NCBI GenBank assembly: GCA_046330455.1 | Contig: JAXLSU010000001.1 | Coordinates: forward strand, 434,001 to 498,000 | Direction of reading: 5' to 3' | Source: CAVQXR01 sp046330455 | Lineage (GTDB): Bacteria > Actinomycetota > Thermoleophilia > Gaiellales > Gaiellaceae | Length of the DNA: 64,000 bases | Part shown: one piece after another, positions 16,773 through 26,779 of the stretch | How positions within the stretch are numbered: position 1 is the stretch's first letter | Layout of the letters: every line of letters begins with the position of its first letter | Program-made: the position numbers and the translations under genes | Notes under the pieces: model-generated | The model's database searches: none | Told to the model about the DNA's origin: nothing | The model's input: the letters and a program-made list of their open reading frames with translations, nothing else

Positions 16773-16790
16773 GTGATCGGTATTGATCAC
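16773..16790. promoter_or_regulatory. Candidate operator upstream of the polyamine transporter operon
   Basis: GTGATC (16773-16778) and GATCAC (16785-16790) form a perfect inverted repeat with a 6-nt AT-rich spacer, unusual in this GC-rich sequence. It lies 88 bp upstream of the ABC ATPase start, in the only gap between the oxidase and the transporter. It has the shape of a dimeric repressor site (GntR or Lrp type sizes). The regulator is not in the window. Confidence 0.45.
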
Positions 16791-16878
16791 GTGACGGCGC
16801 TCACGAGCGGCTACGCTGCGGATCCTCGCGAACGGACAGTGACGGCCAGACGGAGGGCGCCTCTGTGCGGACGACCAG

Positions 16879-17975
<1,097 letters not shown>

Positions 17976-17979
<4 letters not shown>

Positions 17980-19220
17980 GCAGAAGGATGACCCGGCGGC
18001 AGCTCCTGCAGCGTACGGGTGCCGGGGCGATGGGGGTCTCGTTCGCGGCCCTGCTCGCCGCGTGCGGCGGCGGGATCGACGCCGGCGGAGGCGAGGACGA
18101 GAGCGGCGCCGGCGCGACGACCGCAGAGGCCGCGACGACCGGAGAGGCGACGACGACCGTAGAGGCGGGCGGCGCCACGACCGGCGGCCAGCTCGCCGAC
18201 AAGATCGTCTGGTCGAACTGGCAGCTGTACCTCGACACGAACGACGAGGGAACGGCCTACCCGACGCTCGACGCCTTCACCGAGGCCACGGGGGTCGAGG
18301 TCGAGTACCTCGACGGCGACATCAACGGCAACGAGGAGTTCTACGCGAAGATCGTGCAGCAGCTCGAGGCGGGTCAGGATGTCGGCCGCGACCTCGTCGT
18401 GCTCACCGACGTCTCGGGTGTTCCGGGCCGCATGATCGACCTCGGGTACGCGGAGAAGTTCGACAAGAGCGCGATCCCGAATGCCGTCAACCTCCTGGAC
18501 GCACTCGCCCATCCGGCGTACGACCCCGACCGTGAGTACACGCTGCCGTGGCAGGGAGGCATGACCGGGATCGGCTACGACCCCACCAAGACGGGGGGCG
18601 AGATCACCTCGCTCGAGCAGGTGTTCACCGACCCGAAGCTCGCGGGAAAGGTCACGTTCCTGAACGAGCTGGCGGACATGATCGGGCTCGCGATGCTGCT
18701 GAACGGCGACGACCCGACCACGGTCACCGACGAGGCGTTCGACCGGGCGATCGAGGTCACCCAGGCAGCCGTCGACTCCGGTCAGGTACGCCAGTTCACG
18801 GGCAACGAGTACTCCTCGATGCTGGCCGCCGGCGACGTCTGGGTGTCGCTCGCCTGGTCGGGAGACCTCGTCCAGCTCCAGCTCGACAACCCCAACCTCG
18901 TGTGGGTACAGCCCGACGAGGGCAGCATGATCTGGAGCGACCAGCTGCTGATCCCGAAGGGCGGCGACGTCTTCACCGCTTCGACGCTCATCAACTGGTA
19001 CTACGACCCGGAGATCGCCGCGCAGGCCGCAGCCTGGATCAACTACATCTCGCCCGTCAAGGGCGCGAAGGAGGTCCTCCTCGAGCAGGACCCGGAGATC
19101 GCGAACAACGTCCTGATCTTCCCGACCGACGAGATGCTCGCGAAGGCCTACCTGTTCGACGTCACCGCGTCCGACAACGAGACCTACAAGGAGCAGTTCC
19201 AGGCGCTGCTCGGCGCCTAG
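17976..19220 (+). CDS. potD: Extracellular polyamine-type solute-binding lipoprotein (PotD-like)
   Basis: The 414-residue protein starts with a twin-arginine signal (MTRRQLLQ) and a lipobox LLAAC with Cys30, so it is probably exported folded by Tat and anchored as a lipoprotein. A low-complexity Ala/Thr/Glu linker follows to about residue 65. The mature domain has IVWSNWQLYLDTNDEG, VEYLDGDINGNEEFYAKI, YTLPWQGGMTGIGYD and DVWVSLAWSGD, typical of family 1 spermidine/putrescine-binding proteins. It captures the polyamine for the permeases encoded next. A strong hairpin between this gene and the permease genes may keep its expression higher than theirs. Confidence 0.9.
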
Positions 19221-19232
19221 ACGAACGCGACG

Positions 19233-19268
19233 GCCGGAAGGGGCGGGTGGGAGCCCGTCCCTTCCGGC
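19233..19268 (+). terminator. Strong intercistronic hairpin between binding protein and permease genes
   Basis: Two 15-nt arms (19233-19247 and 19254-19268) pair with one G-U wobble around a 6-nt loop, 12 nt after the potD-like stop and 7 nt before the permease ATG. It has no U run. Such hairpins in ABC operons often act as partial terminators or stabilise the upstream message, giving excess binding protein over permease. That role is inferred. Confidence 0.6.
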
Positions 19269-19275
19269 TTCGACG

Positions 19276-20133
19276 ATGTCCATCCTCCACCGTCATCGCT
19301 GGCTCGTCCCGTACCTCCTGCTGGCGCCGGGGATCGCGTTCCTCGCGCTGTTCTTCCTCGTCCCGCTCTACTACCTGCTCTACACCTCGCTGCAGACCGA
19401 GACGTCCGACTTCACGTTCGTCTTCGACTGGGCGTGGAGCAACTACTCCGACTCGATCAGCCAGTTCCGGGAGCAGTTCTTCCGCTCGCTCTACTACGCG
19501 GGCATCGCCACGGCGCTCGCGCTCCTCATCAGCTATCCGCTCTCGTACTGGATCGCGACCCGGGGCGGGCGCTGGAAGAACCTGCTGCTGCTCTTCATCA
19601 TCGCGCCGTTCTTCGTCACCTACCTGATCCGGACGCTCGCCTGGATCACGATCCTCTCCGACGACGGCGTCGTCGTCGACATCCTCCGAACGCTCGGGAT
19701 CCTCGGTGACGACGGGCGGTTGCTCGCGACCTCGACGGCCGTGATCGCAGGGATCACCTACAACTTCCTGCCGTTCATGGCGTTGCCCGTGTACGTCGCG
19801 CTCGAGCAGATCGACCGGCGTCTGATCGAGGCGGCCCAGGATCTCTACTCGAGCCCGACGAGGGCGTTCCTGCGGGTGACGCTGCCTCTGTCGCTGCCCG
19901 GCGTCTTTGCGGGCACGCTGCTCACGTTCATCCCGGCGGTCGGCGACTTCATCAACGCACAGCTTCTCGGGACGCCGCGCCAGTACATGATCGGGAACGT
20001 CATCCAGTCCCGCTTCCTGCAGCTCGGCGAGTACGGGGAGGCTGCAGCGCTCTCGGTGATCGTGATGGCAGCCGTGCTCGTGCTGATCCTGATCTACACG
20101 AAGATCCTCGGCGCGGAGCGGTTGACGGGATGA
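19276..20133 (+). CDS. potB: Polyamine ABC transporter permease (PotB-like)
   Basis: The 285-residue membrane protein has six predicted helices, starting LVPYLLLAPGIAFLALFFLVPLYYLLY. It carries the EAA loop EAAQDLYSSPTRAFLRVTLPLSLPG, which docks on the ATPase. This sequence is typical of PotB-type permeases, which form the translocation pore with a PotC partner. The following gene starts inside its stop (ATGA). Confidence 0.91.
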   Translation: MSILHRHRWLVPYLLLAPGIAFLALFFLVPLYYLLYTSLQTETSDFTFVFDWAWSNYSDSISQFREQFFRSLYYAGIATALALLISYPLSYWIATRGGRWKNLLLLFIIAPFFVTYLIRTLAWITILSDDGVVVDILRTLGILGDDGRLLATSTAVIAGITYNFLPFMALPVYVALEQIDRRLIEAAQDLYSSPTRAFLRVTLPLSLPGVFAGTLLTFIPAVGDFINAQLLGTPRQYMIGNVIQSRFLQLGEYGEAAALSVIVMAAVLVLILIYTKILGAERLTG

Positions 20134-21047
20134 GCTCGGTCGCCGGGACCTCTCTGCCCTCGACGCCGCGCCCGACCGGCAGGGCGCGCACCTGGGCGTT
20201 CGTCAAGCATCACCTGCTGAACGTCTACGGCCTGCTGGCGCTCGGGTATCTCGTGCTGCCGGTCGGCGTCGTGATCGCCTTCTCGTTCAACGACCCGGTC
20301 GGCAAGTTCAACTACACGTGGAAGGGCTTCACGCTCGACAACTGGTCGAATCCGTTCGGGGCCCCGGGAATCGGAGATGCCGTCGCGAAGAGCCTCGAGA
20401 TCGCCGCGATCGTCACGGTCGTCGCGACGGCTCTCGGAACGCTGGTCGCGATCGCGCTCGTGCGGTACCGGTTCCGGGGCGGGGGGATCACGAACTTCCT
20501 GATCTTCCTCCCCATGTCCGCACCCGAGATCGTCCTCGGATCGTCCCTGCTGACGCTGTTCCTGAACCTGAGCGTCCAGCTCGGCTTCTGGACGATCGTG
20601 CTCGCGCACATCATGTTCTGCATCTCGTTCGTGGTCGTCACGGTGAAGGCGCGGCTCGTCGGCTTCGACCGCCATGTCGAGGAGGCGGCGATGGATCTCT
20701 ACGCCAAGCCCTTCCAGACCTTCAGGCTCGTCACGCTGCCGCTCATCGCGCCCGGAATCCTCGCCGGCGCATTCCTCGCGTTCGCCCTCTCCATCGACGA
20801 CTTCGTGATCACGTTCTTCAACGCCGGCACCGAGCAGACGTTCCCGCTCTTCGTCTGGGGCGCGGCCCGGGTGGGCGTTCCTCCACAGGTCAACGTGATC
20901 GGGTCGGCGATCTTCCTGATCGCCGTCGGGCTGATGGTCGGAAACATCCTCGTCCAGCGGCGGCGAGAGCGATCGGAGGGCTTCACGGTGGGTGTGGAGG
21001 CCGCGACCGAGGCGGTCGAGACGGGCCTCGCCGGGAGCCGGCGCTGA
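20130..21047 (+). CDS. potC: Polyamine ABC transporter permease (PotC-like)
   Basis: The 305-residue protein is the second permease of the importer. It has a longer cytoplasmic N-terminus (about 35 residues), six membrane segments (for example LLALGYLVLPVGVVIAFSFND and FLIFLPMSAPEIVLGSSLL) and the EAA loop EEAAMDLYAKPFQTFRLVTLPLIAPG. The IDDFVITFF segment is typical of PotC. It overlaps the PotB-like gene by 4 bp. After its stop there are 149 bp before the aminotransferase gene, which may have its own promoter there. Confidence 0.91.
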   Translation: MSSVAGTSLPSTPRPTGRARTWAFVKHHLLNVYGLLALGYLVLPVGVVIAFSFNDPVGKFNYTWKGFTLDNWSNPFGAPGIGDAVAKSLEIAAIVTVVATALGTLVAIALVRYRFRGGGITNFLIFLPMSAPEIVLGSSLLTLFLNLSVQLGFWTIVLAHIMFCISFVVVTVKARLVGFDRHVEEAAMDLYAKPFQTFRLVTLPLIAPGILAGAFLAFALSIDDFVITFFNAGTEQTFPLFVWGAARVGVPPQVNVIGSAIFLIAVGLMVGNILVQRRRERSEGFTVGVEAATEAVETGLAGSRR

Positions 21048-21196
21048 GCGCCGTTCTCTCGCGCGGGCTCGCAGCGTCGGATGCGGCGTTCCCGAGCTCC
21101 TACCGCCGGGAGCGCGTGGTGAAGGCAGGCATGCCGGGCGGCCGGGCCGCAGGTCGATAACCTACCGGGACGGGAACCGAGAGGGGGCGCTTCGAG

Positions 21197-22591
21197 ATGA
21201 GCACCACGCATGCGGGAATGTCGGCGGCGGAGCTGCAGCAGGCGGCTCACGACCACCTGTGGCTGCACTTCACCCGGATGGGCGGGTACGCCGATTCGGA
21301 CCTGCCGATCATCGTCCGTGGCGACGGCTGCTACCTCGAGGACGTGAACGGCACGCGCTACCTCGACGCGCTCGCCGGCCTCTTCTCCGTGAACCTCGGC
21401 TACGGCTTCGGCGAGGAGATCGGCGAGGCCGCCGCTGCGCAGATGCGCGAGCTGCCCTTCTACACCAACTGGACCTACGCCCATCCGCGGGCGATCGAGC
21501 TGGCCGCAGAGGTCGCATCGATAGCACCGGGTGACCTGAACCGCGTGTTCTTCGTCTCCGGTGGCTCCGAGGCCAACGAGGCCGTCTGGAAGCTCGCGCG
21601 CCAGTACCACGCCGTACGCGGTGAGCGGCGCTGGAAGGCCGTCGCCCGCCGGATCGCCTACCACGGGACGACTCTCGGTGCCCTTTCGCTGACCGGTATC
21701 GCTGCGATCCGGGCACCCTTCGAGCCGCTCGTCCCGAGCACCGTCCACGTGCGGAACACGAACCGCTACCACCGGCCGGCCGGCGAGACGGAGGAGCAGT
21801 TCACGGCGCTCCTGCTCGAGGAGCTCGAGGAGACGCTCGTCCAGGAGGGGCCCGAGACGGTCGCGATGGTGATCATGGAGCCCGTCCAGAACGCCGGCGG
21901 CTCCTACACGCCCCCGAAGGGCTACTTCCAGGGCGTACGGGAGATCTGCGACCGCTACGGCATCCTCCTCGTCGCCGACGAGGTGATCTGCGGCTTCGGC
22001 CGCGTCGGGGCCTGGTTCGGCTCCGCTCGCTACGACATCCGGCCCGATCTGATCACGTCGGCGAAGGGGCTCTCGTCGTCCTACGGGGTGATCGGCGCCG
22101 TGATCGCGACCGACGCGGTGATGGAACCGTTCCTCGAGGGGACGGCGATGTACTCGCACGGGATCACCTTCGGCGGGCACCCGGTGCAATGCGCGGTCGC
22201 GCTGAAGAACATCGAGATCATGAAGCGCGAGCGGATCGTCGAGAACGTCCGCGACAACGAGGAGCGATTCCACTCGACGCTCGCGCAGCTGCTCGACCTT
22301 CCGATCGCGGGCGACCTGCGCGGTGCCGGCTACTTCTGGGCGCTCGAGCTCGTCAAGGACAAGGAGACGAAGGAGAGCTTCGGCGGGGACGAGTGCGAGT
22401 GGCTCCTGCGGGACTTCCTGTCCCCGAAGCTGTTCGAGCGCGGGCTGATCTGCCGGGCCGACGACCGCGGCGACCCCGTCGTCCAGATCTCGCCGCCGCT
22501 CGTCGCCGGCCCGGAGCAGTTCGACGAGATCACGGGGATCCTCGGCGACGTGCTCACGGAGGCCTGGGCGCTCTACCGCAAGCGGGCGTAG
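21197..22591 (+). CDS. Class III omega-aminotransferase (putrescine/beta-alanine:pyruvate type)
   Basis: The 464-residue fold-type I PLP enzyme has SGGSEANEAVWKLARQYH, the pyrimidine-binding VADEVICGFGRVGAWFG and the Schiff-base lysine in SAKGLSSSYGVIGA near residue 288. A C-terminal FGGHPVQCAVALKNIEIM block completes the class III pattern. The N-terminal DHLWLHFTRMG is typical of the putrescine- or beta-alanine-pyruvate group (SpuC-like). It transfers an omega-amino group to pyruvate, giving an aminoaldehyde. Position after the polyamine importer makes putrescine or a related amine the likely substrate. The start ATG 21197 follows a GAGGGGG stretch. Confidence 0.87.
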   Translation: MSTTHAGMSAAELQQAAHDHLWLHFTRMGGYADSDLPIIVRGDGCYLEDVNGTRYLDALAGLFSVNLGYGFGEEIGEAAAAQMRELPFYTNWTYAHPRAIELAAEVASIAPGDLNRVFFVSGGSEANEAVWKLARQYHAVRGERRWKAVARRIAYHGTTLGALSLTGIAAIRAPFEPLVPSTVHVRNTNRYHRPAGETEEQFTALLLEELEETLVQEGPETVAMVIMEPVQNAGGSYTPPKGYFQGVREICDRYGILLVADEVICGFGRVGAWFGSARYDIRPDLITSAKGLSSSYGVIGAVIATDAVMEPFLEGTAMYSHGITFGGHPVQCAVALKNIEIMKRERIVENVRDNEERFHSTLAQLLDLPIAGDLRGAGYFWALELVKDKETKESFGGDECEWLLRDFLSPKLFERGLICRADDRGDPVVQISPPLVAGPEQFDEITGILGDVLTEAWALYRKRA

Positions 22592-22603
22592 GGCCCGGCG
22601 CAC

Positions 22604-23515
22604 GTGAGCACGCGTCCGCGCGATCTCGTCGGCTATGGGCAGCATCCGCCGCACCCGCGGTGGCCCGGAGGGGCGCGGCTGGCGGTCAGCTTCGTCCTCA
22701 ACTACGAGGAGGGCGCCGAGTACACGCCTCTCGAGGGCGATGCGACGTCCGAGGCCTTCCTGCACGAGGTGATCGGGGCGCCGCCGACGGTCGGCCGGCG
22801 CAACCTGAACACCGAGTCGATGTTCGAGTACGGGAGCCGGGCCGGGCTCTGGCGCGTGTACCGCGTGTTCGCGAAGCACCGGATGCCGATGACGGTCTAC
22901 GCGGTCGCGCAGGCGCTCGAGCGCAATCCGGAGGGGGCGAGGGCGATGGTCGAGGCCGGCTGGGAGGTGGCAAGCCACGGCTACCGGTGGATCGACTATC
23001 TCGAGATGCCCGAGGACGAGGAGCGCGAGCACATCCGCCGGGCGATCGAGACGATCGAGCGCGTCGCCGGGCAGCGGCCGGTCGGCTGGTACACGGGGCG
23101 GATCAGCGAGAACACGAGGCGGCTCGTCGTCGAGGCCGGCGGGTTCCTCTACGACTCCGACTCCTACGCCGACGAGCTTCCCTACTGGGTCGACGTCGAC
23201 GGGACGCCCCAGCTGATCATCCCGTACACGCTCGACAACAACGACTTCAAGTTCCTGCAGGTCAACGGCTTCGTGACGGCGGAGGAGTTCTCCACCTACC
23301 TGCGGGACGCGTTCGACGTGCTGTACGAGGAGGGTGCGACGGCGCCGAAGCTGATGTCCGTCGGCCTCCACTGCCGAATCATCGGAAGGCCTGGACGGAT
23401 CCAGGGCATCGAGCGCTTCCTCGGCCACGTCGCACGGCACCCCGACGTGTGGGTGACGACGCGCGCCGAGATCGCCCGCCACTGGCGGGCGACGTATCCG
23501 TACGCGGGCGGATAG
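22604..23515 (+). CDS. Polysaccharide deacetylase-fold hydrolase (PuuE allantoinase-like)
   Basis: The 303-residue protein is a carbohydrate esterase 4-type (beta/alpha) barrel of the PuuE branch. It has FVLNYEEGAEYTPLEGD, RNLNTESMFEYGSRAGLWR, WEVASHGYRWIDY and RPVGWYTGRISENTR, all close to the allantoinase PuuE from pseudomonads. PuuE-type enzymes hydrolyse allantoin or a related cyclic amide rather than polysaccharide. It begins at GTG 22604, 12 nt after the aminotransferase, so it shares that operon. This context suggests a ring-opening or deacylation step in nitrogen-compound catabolism; the substrate is not proven. Confidence 0.82.
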   Translation: MSTRPRDLVGYGQHPPHPRWPGGARLAVSFVLNYEEGAEYTPLEGDATSEAFLHEVIGAPPTVGRRNLNTESMFEYGSRAGLWRVYRVFAKHRMPMTVYAVAQALERNPEGARAMVEAGWEVASHGYRWIDYLEMPEDEEREHIRRAIETIERVAGQRPVGWYTGRISENTRRLVVEAGGFLYDSDSYADELPYWVDVDGTPQLIIPYTLDNNDFKFLQVNGFVTAEEFSTYLRDAFDVLYEEGATAPKLMSVGLHCRIIGRPGRIQGIERFLGHVARHPDVWVTTRAEIARHWRATYPYAGG

Positions 23516-23596
23516 GGCGACCGTCCGTCGCAGCCCTGGACGGGCCCCGGCAGCGCCGATGCCGGGACGACGAGAAGCGCTCGCCCCGCACGATCT

Positions 23597-23667
23597 CTTG
23601 TGTTTCAAGCCACAAGTGCTCTTCCTCGTGCCGCCGCGCGATTGTTGATCGTGGCTTGAAACACAAG
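23597..23667. terminator. Long inverted repeat between convergent genes
   Basis: CTTGTGTTTCAAGCCAC (23597-23613) is repeated as its exact complement at 23651-23667, with 37 nt between. The left arm itself contains a smaller CTTGTG/CACAAG palindrome. It lies midway between the stops of the PuuE-like gene and the convergent GTPase gene. It could serve both as a bidirectional terminator, although no U tract follows. The arms are AT-richer than their surroundings. Confidence 0.5.
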
Positions 23668-23694
23668 GGGACTGAGGGCGGGCCCCTCCCGGGC

Positions 23695-24621
23695 TCAGGT
23701 CAGGACCTCGACCGTGTCGCCGTCGGTGACGACGTGTCCCCGGCCGACGCGCTGGCCGTCGAACCGCGCGGACGGGCCCCAGATCCTCGCGCCGGTGCAG
23801 GTCTCGGCGAGCTCGTGGTGGATCTCGTCGGCGACATCGGCGATCGTGGCGCCGGGCGAGAGCGCCACGGGCTCGCCGCCGTCCTCGCCTCGGTGGCGCA
23901 GGCGGACGCAGATCAGCCCGGTCAGCGCCCACATGGCCTCGCGGAGCCCGTCGAGGCTCGTGTCGTCGAGGATCGACACGCCGAGGGCCGGGAGCCCGAG
24001 CTCCTCGGAGACCCGCGCGACCGCGCCGTCGTCTACCTCGTCGAGCTTCGTAACGGCAACGATCGCCGGCAGGTCGATGCCCGCTACCTCCAGCTCCGCA
24101 CGCACGGCGGTAAGTCCCTCGAGCGAGGCGTCGGCGGCCTGGCAGAGCACGATCGCGTCGGCGTTGCGCAGCACGCCGAGGAGCGCCCGCCCGCCGCCCC
24201 GGTCCTCGTGGGCTCCCTCGATCAGCCCCGGGATCTCCACGAGCTGGACGAGCACGCCGTGGATCCGGGTGAGAGAGGCCACGGGCCGGAGCGTCGTGAA
24301 CGCGTAATCGCCCGTCTTGATCTGGATCTCCGAGAGCGCCTGCAGCAGCGACGACTTCCCGGCGTTCGGCGGGCCGACGAACGCGATCTGCGCCACACCC
24401 TCGCGGCGTACGGAGATCGTGTCGCGGTGGACGACCTTTGCCCGGACGCGGGTCTCCTCGATCTGCCCGAGCAGCCACTTACGGATGTCGGCGTAGGGCC
24501 CGTTGCGGTAGTCGGGCAGCTCGGCGAGCGCCTTCCGCAGCTCGGCGATGCGGGCACTCCCGTCCTTGCCGACGAGGCGGCGTTTGATGACCTGCAGCTG
24601 GGTTCGGTGGGGCATGGGCAT
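23695..24621 (-). CDS. DRG/Obg-type GTPase with TGS domain
   Basis: The 308-residue protein has an N-terminal helical part (about 1-75) and a G domain with G1 GPPNAGKSS (83-91), the FTTLRPV switch, G3 VEIPGLIEGA and G4 TKLD. A C-terminal TGS-like domain ends GRGHVVTDGDTVEVLT. This layout matches the developmentally regulated GTP-binding (DRG/Rbg) group, which is better known from archaea and eukaryotes, where it contacts the ribosome. The typical bacterial Obg fold domain is absent. ATG 24621 has a perfect AAGGAGG 8 nt upstream. Two hairpins lie in its leader region. Confidence 0.84.
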   Translation of the reverse strand: MPMPHRTQLQVIKRRLVGKDGSARIAELRKALAELPDYRNGPYADIRKWLLGQIEETRVRAKVVHRDTISVRREGVAQIAFVGPPNAGKSSLLQALSEIQIKTGDYAFTTLRPVASLTRIHGVLVQLVEIPGLIEGAHEDRGGGRALLGVLRNADAIVLCQAADASLEGLTAVRAELEVAGIDLPAIVAVTKLDEVDDGAVARVSEELGLPALGVSILDDTSLDGLREAMWALTGLICVRLRHRGEDGGEPVALSPGATIADVADEIHHELAETCTGARIWGPSARFDGQRVGRGHVVTDGDTVEVLT

Positions 24622-24951
24622 GGCTGGAACCTCCTTCGACGATCACGTGCGCAGGAGGAACGCCGGACACCGGCCGGCCTTCCGGCCGGCGAGGGGCGCG
24701 TCCGTCCCGCCGCTTCCGTTGACGCTGACTTCGAGCCGGAAGCGGCGATCAGCCGTTCTTGTTCGAGCTGAGTGTGAGCCAGGCCGCTTCGCGCGCCCGG
24801 CCGATCTCGTGTCCCATGACGCCCGAGAGGGTAGCACTCGCTCAGTCGGAGAGGCATCGATCAGAGCTCGAACCGGCTGGGTGTCCCAGCTATCCGGCCG
24901 GCCTGAATTCCGCGTAGTCGTGGGGTGTGCTCAGCTCGCGGCTTCCACCAT
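24622..24951. other. Gene-free 330-bp gap with two strong hairpins
   Basis: No convincing gene is seen here. It holds the GTPase ribosome-binding site (24636-24630), a perfect 8-bp-stem hairpin CCGGCCGG/CCGGCCGG at 24670-24689 with a CCTT loop, and an 11-bp inverted repeat CGCCGCTTCCG/CGGAAGCGGCG at 24708-24747 with an 18-nt loop. On the reverse strand both would be in the leader or promoter of the GTPase gene. They could act as an attenuator, or terminate transcription from the right. Confidence 0.5.
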
Positions 24952-25773
24952 CTACCGCTGCTCGGCGATACCCGCGTCATCGCACGCGGTCACGGTAGTG
25001 ATGAGCCAACCGCCGCCGCCGTCGTCTTGAAGCTCGACGGTCGCGACGGTCAGGCCAGAGCGCACGACCCGAACGACCGGAAGTCCCGCCAGGGGATAGC
25101 CGGCCGCCTCGAGCTTGTCGCCCGGCTGGAGGCGGTTGCGTTCAGCAAGACCCGAGTGCGCCGCCTCGACCGCGGTTCCCGTCAGGCCCGCCGTTCCGGC
25201 GAGAAAGTCGGACGTCACCGAGACCACGGATTCACAGTCGAGATCGGTCGAGATCCAGAGCCCTTCCGGATCGACGACCTCGAAGCTCGCAACAGGTACC
25301 TCGCTCGGATCGGCGAGGTCACTGTCGTAACAAGCCACGTGGACGTCCCCCGGGACAACGCTCGCCGTGACCAGCTCGGAGACACCCCTGGGCGCGTCCG
25401 CTCCGGCGCCGCCCCCGTTCTGGCGTAGAAGCAGGGAGAGCCCCGCCGCTGTCTCGTTCCTGATGCGGACGTGGACACCGTCCTCCTGCACGCGGACGAC
25501 TGGGGTCGCAACACGGGTTTCCCCGTCGGCGCAGACAACGACGACGCTCTCCGCCGCTTCCAAGCCGGAGGCAGACTGAACGTCCGGGCTCTCGCCGCAG
25601 CCAGCGCCAAGCGCCATGACCGCAGCCAACGCTGCGAGCAGGAGCCCGCGACCGTTCGTCGGCAGTGCGCGTGAGCGATCCGGCGAGTCGTCGATCTTCG
25701 AGCTCGAAGGGCCTGACGGAGAGCTCGCCGCAAGGTTCACGGAGGTGTTCGGCCCAGATGACATGCCCTTCAT
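24952..25773 (-). CDS. Hypothetical lipoprotein
   Basis: The 273-residue product has an N-terminal region of about 40 polar residues, a hydrophobic stretch GLLLAALAAVMALGAGC and a lipobox Cys59, so it is probably an extracellular lipoprotein. The true start is uncertain (ATG 25773 or ATG 25764), and the N-terminal extension before the signal is longer than usual. The mature part is rich in Val, Asp and Gly with no family I recognise; a late segment, GLAERNRLQPGDKLEAAGYPLAGLP, recalls a PDZ-like loop but is too short to call. It stands alone between the GTPase and an EamA transporter gene. Confidence 0.68.
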   Translation of the reverse strand: MKGMSSGPNTSVNLAASSPSGPSSSKIDDSPDRSRALPTNGRGLLLAALAAVMALGAGCGESPDVQSASGLEAAESVVVVCADGETRVATPVVRVQEDGVHVRIRNETAAGLSLLLRQNGGGAGADAPRGVSELVTASVVPGDVHVACYDSDLADPSEVPVASFEVVDPEGLWISTDLDCESVVSVTSDFLAGTAGLTGTAVEAAHSGLAERNRLQPGDKLEAAGYPLAGLPVVRVVRSGLTVATVELQDDGGGGWLITTVTACDDAGIAEQR

Positions 25774-25853
25774 CCCCCTAACCTACGACCACTCGCTGCA
25801 GACTGGTACCTCTTGGGGCGATCCCGAGGTCGGTGCCGGGGATCCCCCTCTGC

Positions 25854-26753
25854 TCACTCCGGTGGCACGGCGGCCGCGCTCTGCCCGCCTCGCTGCACGA
25901 GGGAGACGCCGACGGCCGTGACCGCGATCCCGACGACTCCGACCCAGCCGAGCGACTCGCCGAACCAGAGCCACGCGAGCACGGCCGTCACCGGCGGAAC
26001 GAGGTAGAAGAGACTGGCGGTCCTGCCCGCCTCGCCGTAGCGGATGAGCAGGTAGAGGAGGCTCACCGCGCCGACCGAGAGGACGACCACCATCCAGGCG
26101 AGCGAGGCGACGAGGGCCGGTGCCCAGTCGATTTCGCCGGAGTCGAACGCGAACGCGAGCGGAAGCAGGGCGAGGCAGGTCGCCGCGTACTGGATCACCG
26201 AGGCGCTGCGCACGTCCTCGTTCGCGCAGAAGCGCTTCTGGTACAGCGTGCCGGCCGTGATCCCGACGAGCGCCAGCACGGCGAGCAGGATCGCCCCGAC
26301 CGCCCACCCTTCGGTCTCGAGGTTGCGGAGAAGCACGAGCGCCACGCCGGCCAGGCCGAGCGCGAGCCCGAGCCACTGCGCCGGCCGGAAGCGCTCGCCG
26401 AGCAGCGGGCCGACCACGACGGCGGTGAGGATCGGCTGGAGCCCGACCACGAGCGCCGCCACCGATGCGGGCAGCCCGTGGTCGATCGCCGCGAACACGC
26501 CGCCGATGTAGCAGCCGTGCAGCAGCAGCCCGACGACCACCATGTGGCCGAGGGTCCTGCGGGCGGGCCAGCGAGCTCGCAGCAGCAGCGCGATCGCGAG
26601 GCAGAGGACGGCGGCGGCGGCGTAGCGGATGACGAGGAGCGTCATCGGCTCGGCGTACTTCACCGCCTCCTTGCTCGTGATGAAGCCGGTCGACCAGAGG
26701 ACGACGAAGAGCGCCGGGGCGCCGACCGTCCAGAGGCGCGAGCGTCCCGGCAC
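25854..26753 (-). CDS. EamA/DMT-family permease
   Basis: The 299-residue protein has ten hydrophobic helices in two EamA repeats. The first begins APALFVVLWSTGFITSKEAVKYAEPMTLLVIRY, and the second contains GAVSLLYLLIRYGEAGRTASLFYLVPPVTAVLAWLWFGESLG. The drug/metabolite transporter family exports amino acids, metabolites or drugs, and the sequence resembles RhtA/YdcZ-like exporters. The substrate cannot be predicted. The gene lies 26 bp downstream of the cyclase/ATPase regulator gene and could be read from the same transcript. Confidence 0.86.
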   Translation of the reverse strand: MPGRSRLWTVGAPALFVVLWSTGFITSKEAVKYAEPMTLLVIRYAAAAVLCLAIALLLRARWPARRTLGHMVVVGLLLHGCYIGGVFAAIDHGLPASVAALVVGLQPILTAVVVGPLLGERFRPAQWLGLALGLAGVALVLLRNLETEGWAVGAILLAVLALVGITAGTLYQKRFCANEDVRSASVIQYAATCLALLPLAFAFDSGEIDWAPALVASLAWMVVVLSVGAVSLLYLLIRYGEAGRTASLFYLVPPVTAVLAWLWFGESLGWVGVVGIAVTAVGVSLVQRGGQSAAAVPPE

Positions 26754-26779
26754 GGCCGGAAACGATAGTCGGCGGCGCC

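Noticed and set aside
20699..24478. A 1259-codon open frame on the reverse strand
   Set aside because: It runs antisense through five well-supported genes and has the Arg/Pro/Gly-rich look of a GC-driven shadow frame.
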